From NCBI GenBank assembly GCA_963809715.1, contig CAWEKO010000004.1:186001-250000 (forward strand): 64,000 nt of DNA, given 5' to 3'. Positions 43,582-51,505 of the stretch are shown here, in pieces. Positions within the stretch are counted from its first letter, which is position 1; every line of letters starts with the position of its first letter. The position numbers and the translations under genes were made by a program. The notes under the pieces are model-generated. The model ran no database searches. It was not told the origin of the DNA and saw only the letters and a list, made by a program, of their open reading frames with translations. The stretch is from Bog-473 sp963809715. Lineage in GTDB: Bacteria; Actinomycetota; Acidimicrobiia; Acidimicrobiales; RAAP-2.

Positions 43582-43613
43582 AGTGTAACAAAGTTGAGTC
43601 CCCTCGTGTCAAG
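43582..43613 (-). promoter_or_regulatory. dnaK promoter with HAIR-like HspR site
   Basis: On the minus strand CTTGACA-N7-ACTCAAC (43613 to 43593) matches 11 of 14 positions of the HAIR consensus CTTGAGT-N7-ACTCAAG. Its left arm contains TTGACA, a perfect -35 (43612-43607); TTACAC or TACACT at 43588-43582 is a fair -10, 18-19 nt away. HspR bound here would cover the -35. A 14-bp GTCGT(C/T)TACCAGT tandem lies in the leader (43533-43560). Confidence 0.65.
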
Positions 43614-43702
43614 ATTTATGATGGTGACTGCCACCCCTGTTCCCCACCCCTTCTGACCAGGTGGACTACCGTCTCGCCGCCGGACCCATCTACCATCGGC
43701 AC

Positions 43703-44518
43703 GTGGCCAGCGCAGCCCGAGGGGCTCTCGACCTGGTGCTGATCAGGCACGGCCAATCGGCCTGGAACGCCGAGAACCTCTTCACGGGCTGGGTCGACGT
43801 CGACCTGACCCTGACCGGTGAGCAGGAGGCCCGGGCCGGCGGCATGCTCCTGGCCGAGGCGGCCCGGGCGGCCACCCCCGAGCATCCCGAACACCCCCTC
43901 GACCTGCGCATCCTCCACACCTCGCTCTTGACCCGGGCCATCCGCACGGCCGAGCTCGCCCTGGCCGCCGCCGGGCGGAGCTGGCTCCCCGTGCGCCGGG
44001 ACTGGCGCCTCAACGAGCGCCACTACGGCGACCTCCAGGGGAAGAACAAGGCCCAGATCAAGCAGCAATTCGGCGAGGAGCAGTTCATGATCTGGCGGCG
44101 CAGCTACGACACCCCGCCCCCCGTGCTGGCGCCGGACAATCCGTACGACGTCACCGGCGATCCCCGCTACGAGGGCATGGAGGACGAGGTGCCCCGCACC
44201 GAGTGCCTGGCCGACGTGGTGCGCCGGGTCGTGCCGTACTGGGAGCAGATGATCCTGCCCGACCTCCGCGCCGTGGCCCAGTGGGGTGGGGCGGTCGTCG
44301 TCGCCGCCCACGGCAACTCCATCCGGGCCTTGCGCAAGCATCTCGAGGGCATTTCCGACGACGAGATCACCGGGCTCGAAGTCCCCACCGGCATCCCCTA
44401 CCGCATGCTGCTCGAGGCTGACGGCTCCATCCGCTCGGCCGGCTACCTCGGCGACCCCGCCGCAGCCGCGGCAGCCGCCGACGCCGTGGCCCGCCAGGGC
44501 GACCGAGCCCCAGACTGA
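43703..44518 (+). CDS. gpmA: 2,3-bisphosphoglycerate-dependent phosphoglycerate mutase
   Basis: Interconverts 3- and 2-phosphoglycerate in glycolysis. 271 residues from the GTG at 43703. The phosphohistidine motif is LVLIRHGQSAWNAENLFTGW, followed by the family blocks RRDWRLNERHYGDLQGKNK and VVAAHGNSIRALRKHL with the second catalytic His. The C-terminal 20 residues are Ala-rich and extend beyond the usual 245-250. It diverges from dnaK and shares a 250-nt intergenic region with it. Confidence 0.93.
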   Translation: MASAARGALDLVLIRHGQSAWNAENLFTGWVDVDLTLTGEQEARAGGMLLAEAARAATPEHPEHPLDLRILHTSLLTRAIRTAELALAAAGRSWLPVRRDWRLNERHYGDLQGKNKAQIKQQFGEEQFMIWRRSYDTPPPVLAPDNPYDVTGDPRYEGMEDEVPRTECLADVVRRVVPYWEQMILPDLRAVAQWGGAVVVAAHGNSIRALRKHLEGISDDEITGLEVPTGIPYRMLLEADGSIRSAGYLGDPAAAAAAADAVARQGDRAPD

Positions 44519-44624
44519 AAACCCCTGACACCTCGCGCCCGACGCCTGAGCCCACCGCCTGAGCCCGCCGCCTGAGCACCCCCTCGGCGCGGGCCGTCAC
44601 AAGTCGGCCATAGCGTGAACTGCC

Positions 44625-45188
44625 ATGGCGTTCACCCTTCGCCGACGCTCGTCACGTCCCGCTCCGACCAGCGCGCCGAGCAGTGCCTTCCTGACGCTGC
44701 GACCGCCCACCGCCACCGACGAGAAGATCTGCCTGCGGGCCAACACCGAGTTCGGTCACTTCCCGTTCCTGCTGCTGTGGAACCGCGAGCTGCCGTGGAC
44801 GCGCTACCTGGAGCTGCTCGAAGGGCTGCGCACCGGTGCCCGGATTCCCGACGGGCTGGTCCACTCGGATTTCCTCCTGGCCGAGGTCGACGGCGAGGTG
44901 GTGGGTCGCGTCTCCATCCGCTACACCCTCAACGAGGCCCTGGCCGAGAAGGGCGGCCACGTGGGCTACGGGGTGCGACCGGCCTTTCGCCGGCGCGGCT
45001 TCGCCAGCGAGATCCTGCGCCAGACCGTCGCGAGGATCCGGGCCGCCGGCATCGAGCGCGTCCTCGTCGTGTGCGACGACGACAACGTGGGCTCGGCCAC
45101 CGTCATCGAACGCTGCGGGGGCATCCTCGAGTCGGTGGTGACTCCCGGCGACGGCAGCGCGCCTTTCCGGCGCTACTGGATCGGCTGA
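44625..45188 (+). CDS. GNAT-family N-acetyltransferase
   Basis: 187 residues. The acetyl-CoA-binding motif A is GYGVRPAFRRRGFASEIL (R-x-x-G-x-A variant), preceded by LAEVDGEVVGRVSIRYTLNEA; the RVLVVCDDDNVGSATVIERCGG segment is motif B. The arrangement resembles ribosomal-protein or small-molecule acetyltransferases of this superfamily; the substrate is unknown. It lies 106 nt after gpmA and converges with glnK across a terminator hairpin. Confidence 0.88.
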   Translation: MAFTLRRRSSRPAPTSAPSSAFLTLRPPTATDEKICLRANTEFGHFPFLLLWNRELPWTRYLELLEGLRTGARIPDGLVHSDFLLAEVDGEVVGRVSIRYTLNEALAEKGGHVGYGVRPAFRRRGFASEILRQTVARIRAAGIERVLVVCDDDNVGSATVIERCGGILESVVTPGDGSAPFRRYWIG

Positions 45189-45310
45189 CCGGCCCCGCTC
45201 CACCCGATTCTGCTCTACCGGCTCCACTCCACCGGGTGCATCCGGCCGACCGAATTCCGCCGAGAGGCGCTCGAGGGATTCCCGACGGATATATCCCCAG
45301 AATGACGGCT

Positions 45311-45338
45311 GGCCGGGGCGCCTCGCCGCGCCCCGGCC
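45311..45338. terminator. Perfect 11-bp stem hairpin between convergent genes
   Basis: GGCCGGGGCGC (45311-45321) and GCGCCCCGGCC (45328-45338) pair perfectly across a 6-nt loop. It lies between the acetyltransferase (plus) and glnK (minus) and would serve as a shared terminator. Confidence 0.85.
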
Positions 45339-45367
45339 ATGCCGACCATCAACGGAAGCAGGCGCGT

Positions 45368-45706
45368 CTACAACGCGTCGGCCCCGCGCTCTCCGGTGCG
45401 CACACGCACCACGGTGTCGACCGGGATGACCCACACCTTGCCGTCCCCGATCTTCCCGGTGGACGCCGCCCCGACGATGGCATCCACCACGTCGTCGGTC
45501 TGGCTGTCGTCGACGAGCACCTCGACCCGGATCTTCGGGACGAAGTCCACTTCGTACTCGGCGCCCCGGTACACCTCGGTGTGCCCACGCTGACGACCGA
45601 AGCCCTGCGCCTCGGTGAGGGTCATGCCTTGCACACCGAGATTCTTGAGGACCTCCTTGACGTCGTCGAGCTTGAACGGCTTGAGGACTGCCACGATCAG
45701 CTTCAT
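45368..45706 (-). CDS. glnK: PII nitrogen-regulatory protein GlnK
   Basis: PII proteins sense 2-oxoglutarate and ATP/ADP and block the ammonium channel. 112 residues; T-loop Tyr51 (in EVYRGAEYEVDF), the site modified by adenylylation in actinobacteria, is present, and the C-terminal signature TGKIGDGKVWVIPV is intact. It follows amt by 33 nt on the same strand, the classic amt-glnK pair. A GlnR-like box upstream of amt suggests nitrogen-limited expression. Confidence 0.96.
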   Translation of the reverse strand: MKLIVAVLKPFKLDDVKEVLKNLGVQGMTLTEAQGFGRQRGHTEVYRGAEYEVDFVPKIRVEVLVDDSQTDDVVDAIVGAASTGKIGDGKVWVIPVDTVVRVRTGERGADAL

Positions 45707-45739
45707 TGTCGATCTCCTTTCGTCCGGTCCGTACCGGGC

Positions 45740-47317
45740 CTATGCCCCACCGCCGCCACCGGATGGTGTCGGATCGGAATCTCTGTCGGCCCTGTCGATG
45801 CCGGCCATGGCGAAGGCACCGTCGGACCGGGTGCCGAATCCCTCGTCGGGGAAGGCTTCCTCGCCGTGGATGGCCAGGTCGCCGACCTCGAGCACGTCGT
45901 CCTTGTAGCGGGCGCCCCGGAGGACCCAGCCGATGAGCTTCATGAGGATGAAGGTCACGACGGCCGACCAGAGGATCACCCAGACCGCCGCTCGGAACTG
46001 TTCCCAGAGTTGGTGCGCCGAGCCGGTCGCAATCAGGCCGGGGACGCCGAAGGGCACGCAGGTGCCGTGGGCGGCGAGGTACGTGGCCTGGCCGGTCGAG
46101 ATCACCTGTCCGCTGGCGTCCAGGTGCCCGCATCCGTACTCGATCATGTTGGGATCACCGAAGATGCCGACCAACATTCCACCCAGGAATCCGGCCATGC
46201 CGTGGGTGTAGACGACGCCCAGCGCGTCGTCCACCTTCGAGAACGGCGGCACCTTGGACAGGTAGTTCCACGCCACCCACACAAATGCGGTGCAGATGAT
46301 GCCGATGGCGAAGGCACCCCAGCCACTGACGAAGCCTGCGGCTGGTGTGATCCCGACCAGGCCGCAGATCATGCCGTTGACGCCGCCGAGGAACGTCGGC
46401 TTCTTCTCCTTGGTGAACCAGGCGTCCATCGCGATCCACACCAGGACGCCCGTTGCGGTGGCGATGTTCGTGTTGATGACAGCCGCCGCAGCGCTCGCTC
46501 CGGCGTAATAGGGGTCTCCACCGTTGAACCCGTTCCAACCGAGCCACAGGATGCCGGCGCCGACTGCCGCCATGACCAAGTTGTTGGGCAAGGCGTGCTG
46601 GCGATCTCGTAAGAGCCTCGGTCCGAGCACCCACGCAGCCACGAACCCGGAGACACCGGCCGACATATGGATGACGTAGCCACCAGAGAAGTCGACCGCC
46701 CCCTCCTGGGCGAGGTACCCACCGCCCCAGAGCAAGAAGGCGTCGACGCAGTACACGAACGTCGACCAGAGCGGAACGAGAAGGCACCAGGCCGAGAACT
46801 TGATCCGGCCGAGCACGCTGCCGAGGAACAGCAGCGGCGTGATCGCCGCGAACACGAACTGGAAGTACGCCAGGCTGGCTGTCGGGAAGTGGAACGGGAT
46901 GAGGGTGTTGGCCGCCGACATGGCCTGTCCCTGTTCCTGATGGCTGTTCAGCGTTGTGCCCGGCTTCCCGATGAAGTTCTCGAAGAAGTGCTGGAACGTT
47001 CCCGTCGTCCCGGCGTTCTGGGTCTGGGTCACGACTCCGTGCACCACGTTCACACCGCCCCCGAGCGACGTCGAACCGAAGCCCAGCTGGAACTCCCAGA
47101 GGAACCAAGCAACGAGCACGAGCGAGAACCCGGCGAACATCATCGCCAAGACGTTCACGGCCCATTTCTTCGGGACGATCGACGCATACAGCACGGCCAA
47201 TCCCGGGAGGCTCATCAAGCCGACGAACGTGGCGGCCGTCATTTGCCACGTATTGTCAGCGGGATTGAGCCAGCTGGGATACGGCACGTAAGCCGTAGCT
47301 CCTAACAGGTGGATCAC
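45740..47317 (-). CDS. amt: Ammonium transporter Amt
   Basis: A channel-type ammonium transporter of 525 residues from the GTG at 47317 (the AAGGAG RBS is six bases away; a second GTG at 47320 is too close). Eleven-helix pattern; family features include SLPGLAVLYASIVPKKW, YVIHMSAGVSGFVAAWVLGP with the first pore His, and YTHGMAGFLGGMLVGIFG with the second. A cytoplasmic C-terminal tail of about 55 residues (YKDDVLEVGDLAIHGEEAFPDEGF) is the part that contacts GlnK. It is longer than typical AmtB because of extra loops near the N-terminus. Confidence 0.95.
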   Translation of the reverse strand: MIHLLGATAYVPYPSWLNPADNTWQMTAATFVGLMSLPGLAVLYASIVPKKWAVNVLAMMFAGFSLVLVAWFLWEFQLGFGSTSLGGGVNVVHGVVTQTQNAGTTGTFQHFFENFIGKPGTTLNSHQEQGQAMSAANTLIPFHFPTASLAYFQFVFAAITPLLFLGSVLGRIKFSAWCLLVPLWSTFVYCVDAFLLWGGGYLAQEGAVDFSGGYVIHMSAGVSGFVAAWVLGPRLLRDRQHALPNNLVMAAVGAGILWLGWNGFNGGDPYYAGASAAAAVINTNIATATGVLVWIAMDAWFTKEKKPTFLGGVNGMICGLVGITPAAGFVSGWGAFAIGIICTAFVWVAWNYLSKVPPFSKVDDALGVVYTHGMAGFLGGMLVGIFGDPNMIEYGCGHLDASGQVISTGQATYLAAHGTCVPFGVPGLIATGSAHQLWEQFRAAVWVILWSAVVTFILMKLIGWVLRGARYKDDVLEVGDLAIHGEEAFPDEGFGTRSDGAFAMAGIDRADRDSDPTPSGGGGGA

Positions 47318-47442
47318 CACGCTCTCCTTCTTGTCGGCCGAACCCGGCGCACCGTCATGAGTTTCAGGACGGTGCGAAATCCCGGGTACAGCGGTCCACT
47401 TCCGACGGTTTTCCCCGCCGCGACACACAATGTCTGGCAGGA

Positions 47443-47480
47443 GTTTCCACATCGTCACCGCCGTGTTTCGAGTGCGTTAA
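47443..47480 (-). promoter_or_regulatory. GlnR-type double box upstream of amt-glnK
   Basis: Read on the minus strand: TTAAC-n6-GAAAC-n6-GTGAC-n6-GAAAC, with spacers GCACTC, ACGGCG and GATGTG. It matches the actinobacterial GlnR pattern GTnAC-n6-GnAAC-n6-GTnAC-n6-GnAAC except the first base. It ends 126 nt upstream of the amt start. No glnR gene is in the window. The rest of 47318-47724 has no supported gene. Confidence 0.7.
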
Positions 47481-47724
47481 TCCAAGAAGTGCGTTCTGAA
47501 AGAACGGCGACTCGATTGTCGCGGCGTGGAAGATTGTGAGACGCAACGCACGCGACCGCGACACGAATGACGCGTCGCGCGTTCCAGTTTCGCGCTGTGC
47601 GCACTCCTACCGGCCGAGCCAATGCCTGCACCGGAGCCGACGCGGCATGACGCGAACACGAGAACGAGCGCGTCGACGACGCGGCAGTCGCGTCAGCCCG
47701 CTCGCAGCTCTACCGACGTGCGAC

Positions 47725-48348
47725 TCAGACGGCGGCGGAGACCCGAGGTGCCGCGGTCGTCCGCCGCCTCGGGCGGTATCTCAGGACGAGCACGGCGATC
47801 AACGCGAGGAGGGTGATGCCCAGCACGATCGGGACGACGAAGACGCCGTTGGAGGCCTGCTGGGAGTCCACGATGGCGACCGGCGAGACGAGCGCGGGGT
47901 CCCCGGGGACGGCGATCGAGGCCAACTTCGTGCCCGGTCGGTAGAAGGTCGAGCCAGGCAGTGGCTCACGGTAGACGTGGCCAGCCATCTGGTAGCTGCC
48001 ATTGCACGAATACCCGGCTTCGTTGCTGCCACTTCCGCCGAGCAGGCCCAGACATCCCGTCACCGTGACGGTGACGCGCTGACCCTGCGTCTGCAGGCGG
48101 TTGATCTGATCGTTGGAGTGGATACCCGCCATGGTCAGGACGATCGCCGTCACCGCCAGGGTCACCAGGACAAGGCCCACGGCGACGTGCACCAACCGAC
48201 GCGGGTTGAAGCTCACGGTCGCACCCCGGAGCGTGCCGACGCGCCCACTCTCCGCGCTGACATCGCGGTGGTCTGCGGCGGCACTCGTGCGGGACGAAGC
48301 GCCCGCCGGAGTTGGGTGCTGTGGTTCTGTGAGGACGTGATCGTTCAT
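47725..48348 (-). CDS. Membrane protein with two spans and an extracellular Cys-containing loop
   Basis: 207 residues from the ATG at 48348. A disordered N-terminus (to about residue 50) precedes one span (VHVAVGLVLVTLAVTAIVLTMAG), a loop of about 90 residues with two Cys (TVTGCLGLLGGSG...GYSCNGSYQM) and a second span (FVVPIVLGITLLALIAVLVL) ending in a basic tail. The layout resembles DUF3592-like membrane proteins; no function is assigned. It is 40 nt downstream of the next gene on the same strand. Confidence 0.7.
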   Translation of the reverse strand: MNDHVLTEPQHPTPAGASSRTSAAADHRDVSAESGRVGTLRGATVSFNPRRLVHVAVGLVLVTLAVTAIVLTMAGIHSNDQINRLQTQGQRVTVTVTGCLGLLGGSGSNEAGYSCNGSYQMAGHVYREPLPGSTFYRPGTKLASIAVPGDPALVSPVAIVDSQQASNGVFVVPIVLGITLLALIAVLVLRYRPRRRTTAAPRVSAAV

Positions 48349-48388
48349 GTTTCCAACCGGCTTGCACGACAGGCTCGACCCGAGAGGG

Positions 48389-48985
48389 TCAGGCCGGCGG
48401 CGTGTACCGCTTGTTCGGGCGCGGCCGCGCTGCCATGGTCGGGCGTGTCGCGCTTCTGGCGGGCGTGCCACTGCCCTCGAGGCGCTTCAACTCCTGGTTG
48501 AGCCGGTAGGCGCGCACGAGATACCACGCCCCCGCCATGAGGAACGGTACGCCGAAGCCCCAGTAGTGGAGATTGAAGACGGCCAGACCGAACAGGACCA
48601 GGCCGATCCCGATGAACAGGCGCTTGCGCCACAGCGCCATGGCGAGGATCGCCACGCTCAGCCCGAGGAGCACGAGTTGGAGCGTGTGGTACAGCGACGG
48701 GTCCACGTAGTTCTTCGTTCCCAGGGGTGGGTCGTTGTGGATCAGCGTGCCGATGATGAGGAAGGACAACGCGGCGGCGAGCGGAGCGGCGATGAGCCCG
48801 ATGGCCCGCTCCTTGTCGTCGGCCCGGGCGATACTCTCCTGGACCTCGTCGAGCGAGCGCTCCTCCTGCGATTCCTTGGCCGAGGCGTCGTCGTCCGGCC
48901 GCACCATGGCGTAGCGCACGCGCTGCCAGGCGCTCAGCCGAGGCGTCTCAGCGCCGGGAAGGCTGGTGTTTTGAGTTGTAGGCAC
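48389..48985 (-). CDS. Hypothetical membrane protein, about four helices
   Basis: 198 residues. A charged, possibly coiled N-terminus (ASAKESQEERSLDEVQESIARADDKERA) is followed by hydrophobic segments LIAAPLAAALSFLIIGTLI, LYHTLQLVLLGLSVAILAMAL, LFIGIGLVLFGLAVFNLHYWG and a short FLMAGAWYLV. The C-terminus is basic (TMAARPRPNKRYTPPA). No family is recognised, though this kind of protein is frequent in actinobacterial genomes. It is upstream of the two-span membrane gene and diverges from the second PII gene. Confidence 0.75.
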   Translation of the reverse strand: MPTTQNTSLPGAETPRLSAWQRVRYAMVRPDDDASAKESQEERSLDEVQESIARADDKERAIGLIAAPLAAALSFLIIGTLIHNDPPLGTKNYVDPSLYHTLQLVLLGLSVAILAMALWRKRLFIGIGLVLFGLAVFNLHYWGFGVPFLMAGAWYLVRAYRLNQELKRLEGSGTPARSATRPTMAARPRPNKRYTPPA

Positions 48986-49151
48986 CGCGGCAACTTACGC
49001 CTGGCATGAAAACGGACTGCTTCGGGCGCATGAACGGAGTGTAAATTCCCTTGCCCCGGGAACGTATGCGGGCTGAACGGCGCCTGGGGGGCGCCGCTTA
49101 GGGTTGCTGACTGTGGGCAGAGAGGCCCGGCCGGTCTGAGGAGCGACGCAG

Positions 49152-49490
49152 ATGAAGCTCGTGGTGGCAGTGGTCAAGCCGTTCAAGATCGACGACGTGA
49201 AGAATGTCCTGAAGAACCTGGGTGTCCAGGGCATGACCCTCACCGAGGCCCAGGGGTTCGGCCGCCAGCGGGGTCACACGGAGAACTACCGGGGAGCCGA
49301 GTACCGGGTCGACTTCGTGCCCAAATTGCGGGTCGAGGTCCTGGTCGAGGACCACCAGGCCGAGACCGTGGTCGACGCCATCGTCTCCTCCGCGACCACC
49401 GGGAAGATCGGCGACGGCAAGGTCTGGGTCATACCGGCCGAGACGGTGGTCCGGGTGCGCACGGGCGAGCGCGGGGCCGACGCCATCTGA
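49152..49490 (+). CDS. Second PII-family signal protein
   Basis: 112 residues, nearly identical in layout to the glnK product 3.5 kb away: same FGRQRGHTENYRGAEY T-loop with Tyr51, same TGKIGDGKVWVIP end. Differences include VVAVVKPFKIDDVKNVL at the N-terminus and EDHQAETVVDAI. It is not next to an amt or glnA gene in this window, so its target may differ (GlnB-like). A promoter was not identified in the 166-nt region before it. Confidence 0.93.
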   Translation: MKLVVAVVKPFKIDDVKNVLKNLGVQGMTLTEAQGFGRQRGHTENYRGAEYRVDFVPKLRVEVLVEDHQAETVVDAIVSSATTGKIGDGKVWVIPAETVVRVRTGERGADAI

Positions 49491-49530
49491 CGAACGCCGG
49501 CTCGGCACCGCCTCGGCGGCACGGCCGGGC

Positions 49531-49566
49531 CGGATGGTCAGGCGGGGTCGGATGGTCCGGCGGGGC
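49531..49566. repeat. 18-bp imperfect tandem repeat
   Basis: CGGATGGTCAGGCGGGGT (49531-49548) and CGGATGGTCCGGCGGGGC (49549-49566) follow the second PII gene. Two differences in 18. No function apparent; no clear terminator was seen here. Confidence 0.7.
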
Positions 49567-49684
49567 GTGTCCGACCGCCGCTCCGATCCTGGGCCGTCGG
49601 GGGCGGCGAGCCACCCACCCAGTGGGGACATCGCTCCAGCTCACCCCGGCGCGTCGGGAGGTCCGAGGGGTACTGTTTTCCTCC

Positions 49685-50107
49685 ATGGCGAACAATGACC
49701 TCGACTTGTCCAAGATCTGGCTCTTCTCGACCTCGTCGGCCAAGGACCTGCGCACGGTGCGAAAGGCGCTCGAGACGGTCACCGTGCCGCCGGGCCGGGT
49801 CCTGTGCGAGCAGGGGACCATCGGGCGCGAGTTCTTCCTCATCGCCAAGGGCGAGGCCACGGTGCGACGCAACAACCGCAAGGTGACCACCCTCGGTCCG
49901 ACCCAGTACTTCGGCGAGCTCGCACTGCTCGACCGCCGGCCCCGCTCGGCCACCGTGGTGTCCGACACCGACATGACCCTCCTCGTGCTCGGGCAACGGC
50001 AGTTCAACGGCGTGCTCGACGCGGTGCCTGCACTGTCGCGCAAGATGCTGGCCGCCATGGCCACGCGACTGCGCGAGGCGGACGAACGGGCTCTGGCCAG
50101 CGTCTGA
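49685..50107 (+). CDS. Single-domain cyclic-nucleotide-binding protein
   Basis: 140 residues that fold as one cNMP-binding domain: LETVTVPPGRVLCEQGTIGREFFLIAKGEATVRR is the beta-barrel start and YFGELALLDRRPRSATVV is the phosphate-binding cassette, with the Glu and Arg that contact cAMP. There is no helix-turn-helix or effector domain. It could act as a free sensor or partner protein. It is followed after 78 nt by an aquaporin on the same strand. Confidence 0.88.
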   Translation: MANNDLDLSKIWLFSTSSAKDLRTVRKALETVTVPPGRVLCEQGTIGREFFLIAKGEATVRRNNRKVTTLGPTQYFGELALLDRRPRSATVVSDTDMTLLVLGQRQFNGVLDAVPALSRKMLAAMATRLREADERALASV

Positions 50108-50185
50108 GTATCCGCGCCCCCCGCGGGGGGCGCTGCGAGACTGCTTTCGTCCGATTCCTCGCCTGGACACAGGAGGTTTCCTCGC

Positions 50186-50950
50186 ATGCCCGACGTCAAA
50201 AAGCTCTTGGCGGAGTTCCTCGGCACGGCAATCCTGGTGGTCGTCGCAGTCGGCGTGGCCACCGAGTCCTTCGGGTTCTTGCTCTTCGGCGGCAAGTCCG
50301 TGCTGCACGGTGGGGTCGGGGCGACGGGCAGCGTCGCGGCCGGAGTGGTGGCCACGGCGCTCGCCTTCGGGCTCGTCCTGGTCGCCCTGGTCTACGCCAT
50401 CGGCCCGATCTCGGGCTGCCACATCAACCCGGCGGTCACCCTGGGCTTCATCGCCTCGGGGCGGATGAAGCTGGTCGAGGGCGTGTGCTACATGGTGGCC
50501 CAGGTCGTCGGAGCCATCGGTGGCGCCTACCTCCTGTACTGGATGTTCACGACGTCGGCCTTCTATCACAAGTCCCAGCAGGGCCTCGGGACCGACGGCT
50601 ACGGCAAGCAGTCGCTGCTCCACGTGAGCCAGTGGGGCGCCTTCCTGATCGAGGTGGTGCTCACGACGATCTTCGTCTCGGTCGTGCTCTTCGCCACCCA
50701 CAAAGCCGCCATTCAGGGGGCGGCCGGCGTGGCGATCGGCTTCGCCCTGGTGATGGTGCACCTCATCGGGGTCCCGTTGACAGGTACCTCGGTGAACCCG
50801 GCCCGGGCCTTCGGGCCGGCGCTGGTCGTCGGGGGCACGGCGCTCAGCCAGGTCTGGGTCTTCATCGTGGCCCCGTTGGTCGGAGGCATCCTGGCCGCCG
50901 TCATCCACCTGGTGCTGACCGAACGCTCCAAGGACGAGGCCCTCGCCTGA
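50186..50950 (+). CDS. MIP-family aquaporin
   Basis: 254 residues, six helices plus two half-helices. Both NPA motifs are present: GCHINPAVTLG (about residue 75) and GTSVNPARAFGPA (about 205). The residues near the second NPA (Arg after NPA) match the selectivity filter. No Gly-rich glycerol-facilitator insertions are evident, so a water channel (AqpZ-type) is more likely than GlpF. Helix 1 carries AEFLGTAILVVVAVGVAT. The 120 nt before the next gene holds short GC-rich repeats. Confidence 0.93.
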   Translation: MPDVKKLLAEFLGTAILVVVAVGVATESFGFLLFGGKSVLHGGVGATGSVAAGVVATALAFGLVLVALVYAIGPISGCHINPAVTLGFIASGRMKLVEGVCYMVAQVVGAIGGAYLLYWMFTTSAFYHKSQQGLGTDGYGKQSLLHVSQWGAFLIEVVLTTIFVSVVLFATHKAAIQGAAGVAIGFALVMVHLIGVPLTGTSVNPARAFGPALVVGGTALSQVWVFIVAPLVGGILAAVIHLVLTERSKDEALA

Positions 50951-51030
50951 TCGTTCGGCGGGCCTGATCGTTCGGCGATCGTTCGGCGGGGCCTCAAGGT
51001 TCGGCGGGGCCTCAACGTTTGACGGGGTGG
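50951..51030. repeat. Short degenerate direct repeats (ATCGTTCGGCG / GGTTCGGCGGGGCCTCAA)
   Basis: ATCGTTCGGCG occurs three times and TTCGGCGGGGCCTCAA twice with variation between 50951 and 51030. They fill the space between the aquaporin and PPOX genes. They may be slippage products; no hairpin terminator is obvious. Confidence 0.6.
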
Positions 51031-51070
51031 TCCGGAGCGGGCCCGGGCTGCGGCCACTACCGTCGAAGTC

Positions 51071-51496
51071 ATGGATCTGACCGAGGCATTGTCGTTCGTC
51101 CGGGGCCGCAATCAAGGGGTCCTGGCCACCATCCGGGCCAACGGGCGCCCCCAGCTCTCGAACATCATGTACGTGCCGGGGGACGGGGACACCTTCCACA
51201 TCTCCATCACCGACAGCCGGGCCAAGACACGCAACCTGCGCCGTGACCCGCGGGCGTCCCTCTACGTGCTGGGCGACTCCTTCTTCCAGTACGTGGTGCT
51301 CGAGGCCGCGGCCGAGTTGACGCCGGTGACGACCGATCCACACGACGCCACGGCCGACCTGCTGGTCGACTACTACCGCAAGGGCTCGGGTGAGCACCCG
51401 GACTGGGAGGAGTATCGAGCGGCCATGGTCACCGACGGGCGCCTGATCCTGCGGCTGGTGCCCGAGCGGGCCTACGGCATGGTGGTGCCGGCGTAG
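51071..51496 (+). CDS. PPOX-class (F420-binding) split-barrel oxidoreductase
   Basis: 141 residues. The N-terminus EALSFVRGRNQGVLATIRANGRPQLSNIMYV and the segment ITDSRAKTRNLRRDPRASLYV fit the FMN/F420-binding split barrel of the PPOX-class F420-dependent family. The C-terminus contains YYRKGSGEHPDWEEYRAAM and RLVPERAYGM. Probably reduces an unknown small molecule with F420H2. It converges with the Fe-S oxidoreductase gene, 9 nt apart. Confidence 0.9.
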   Translation: MDLTEALSFVRGRNQGVLATIRANGRPQLSNIMYVPGDGDTFHISITDSRAKTRNLRRDPRASLYVLGDSFFQYVVLEAAAELTPVTTDPHDATADLLVDYYRKGSGEHPDWEEYRAAMVTDGRLILRLVPERAYGMVVPA

Positions 51497-51505
51497 GGCA
51501 GGGCT

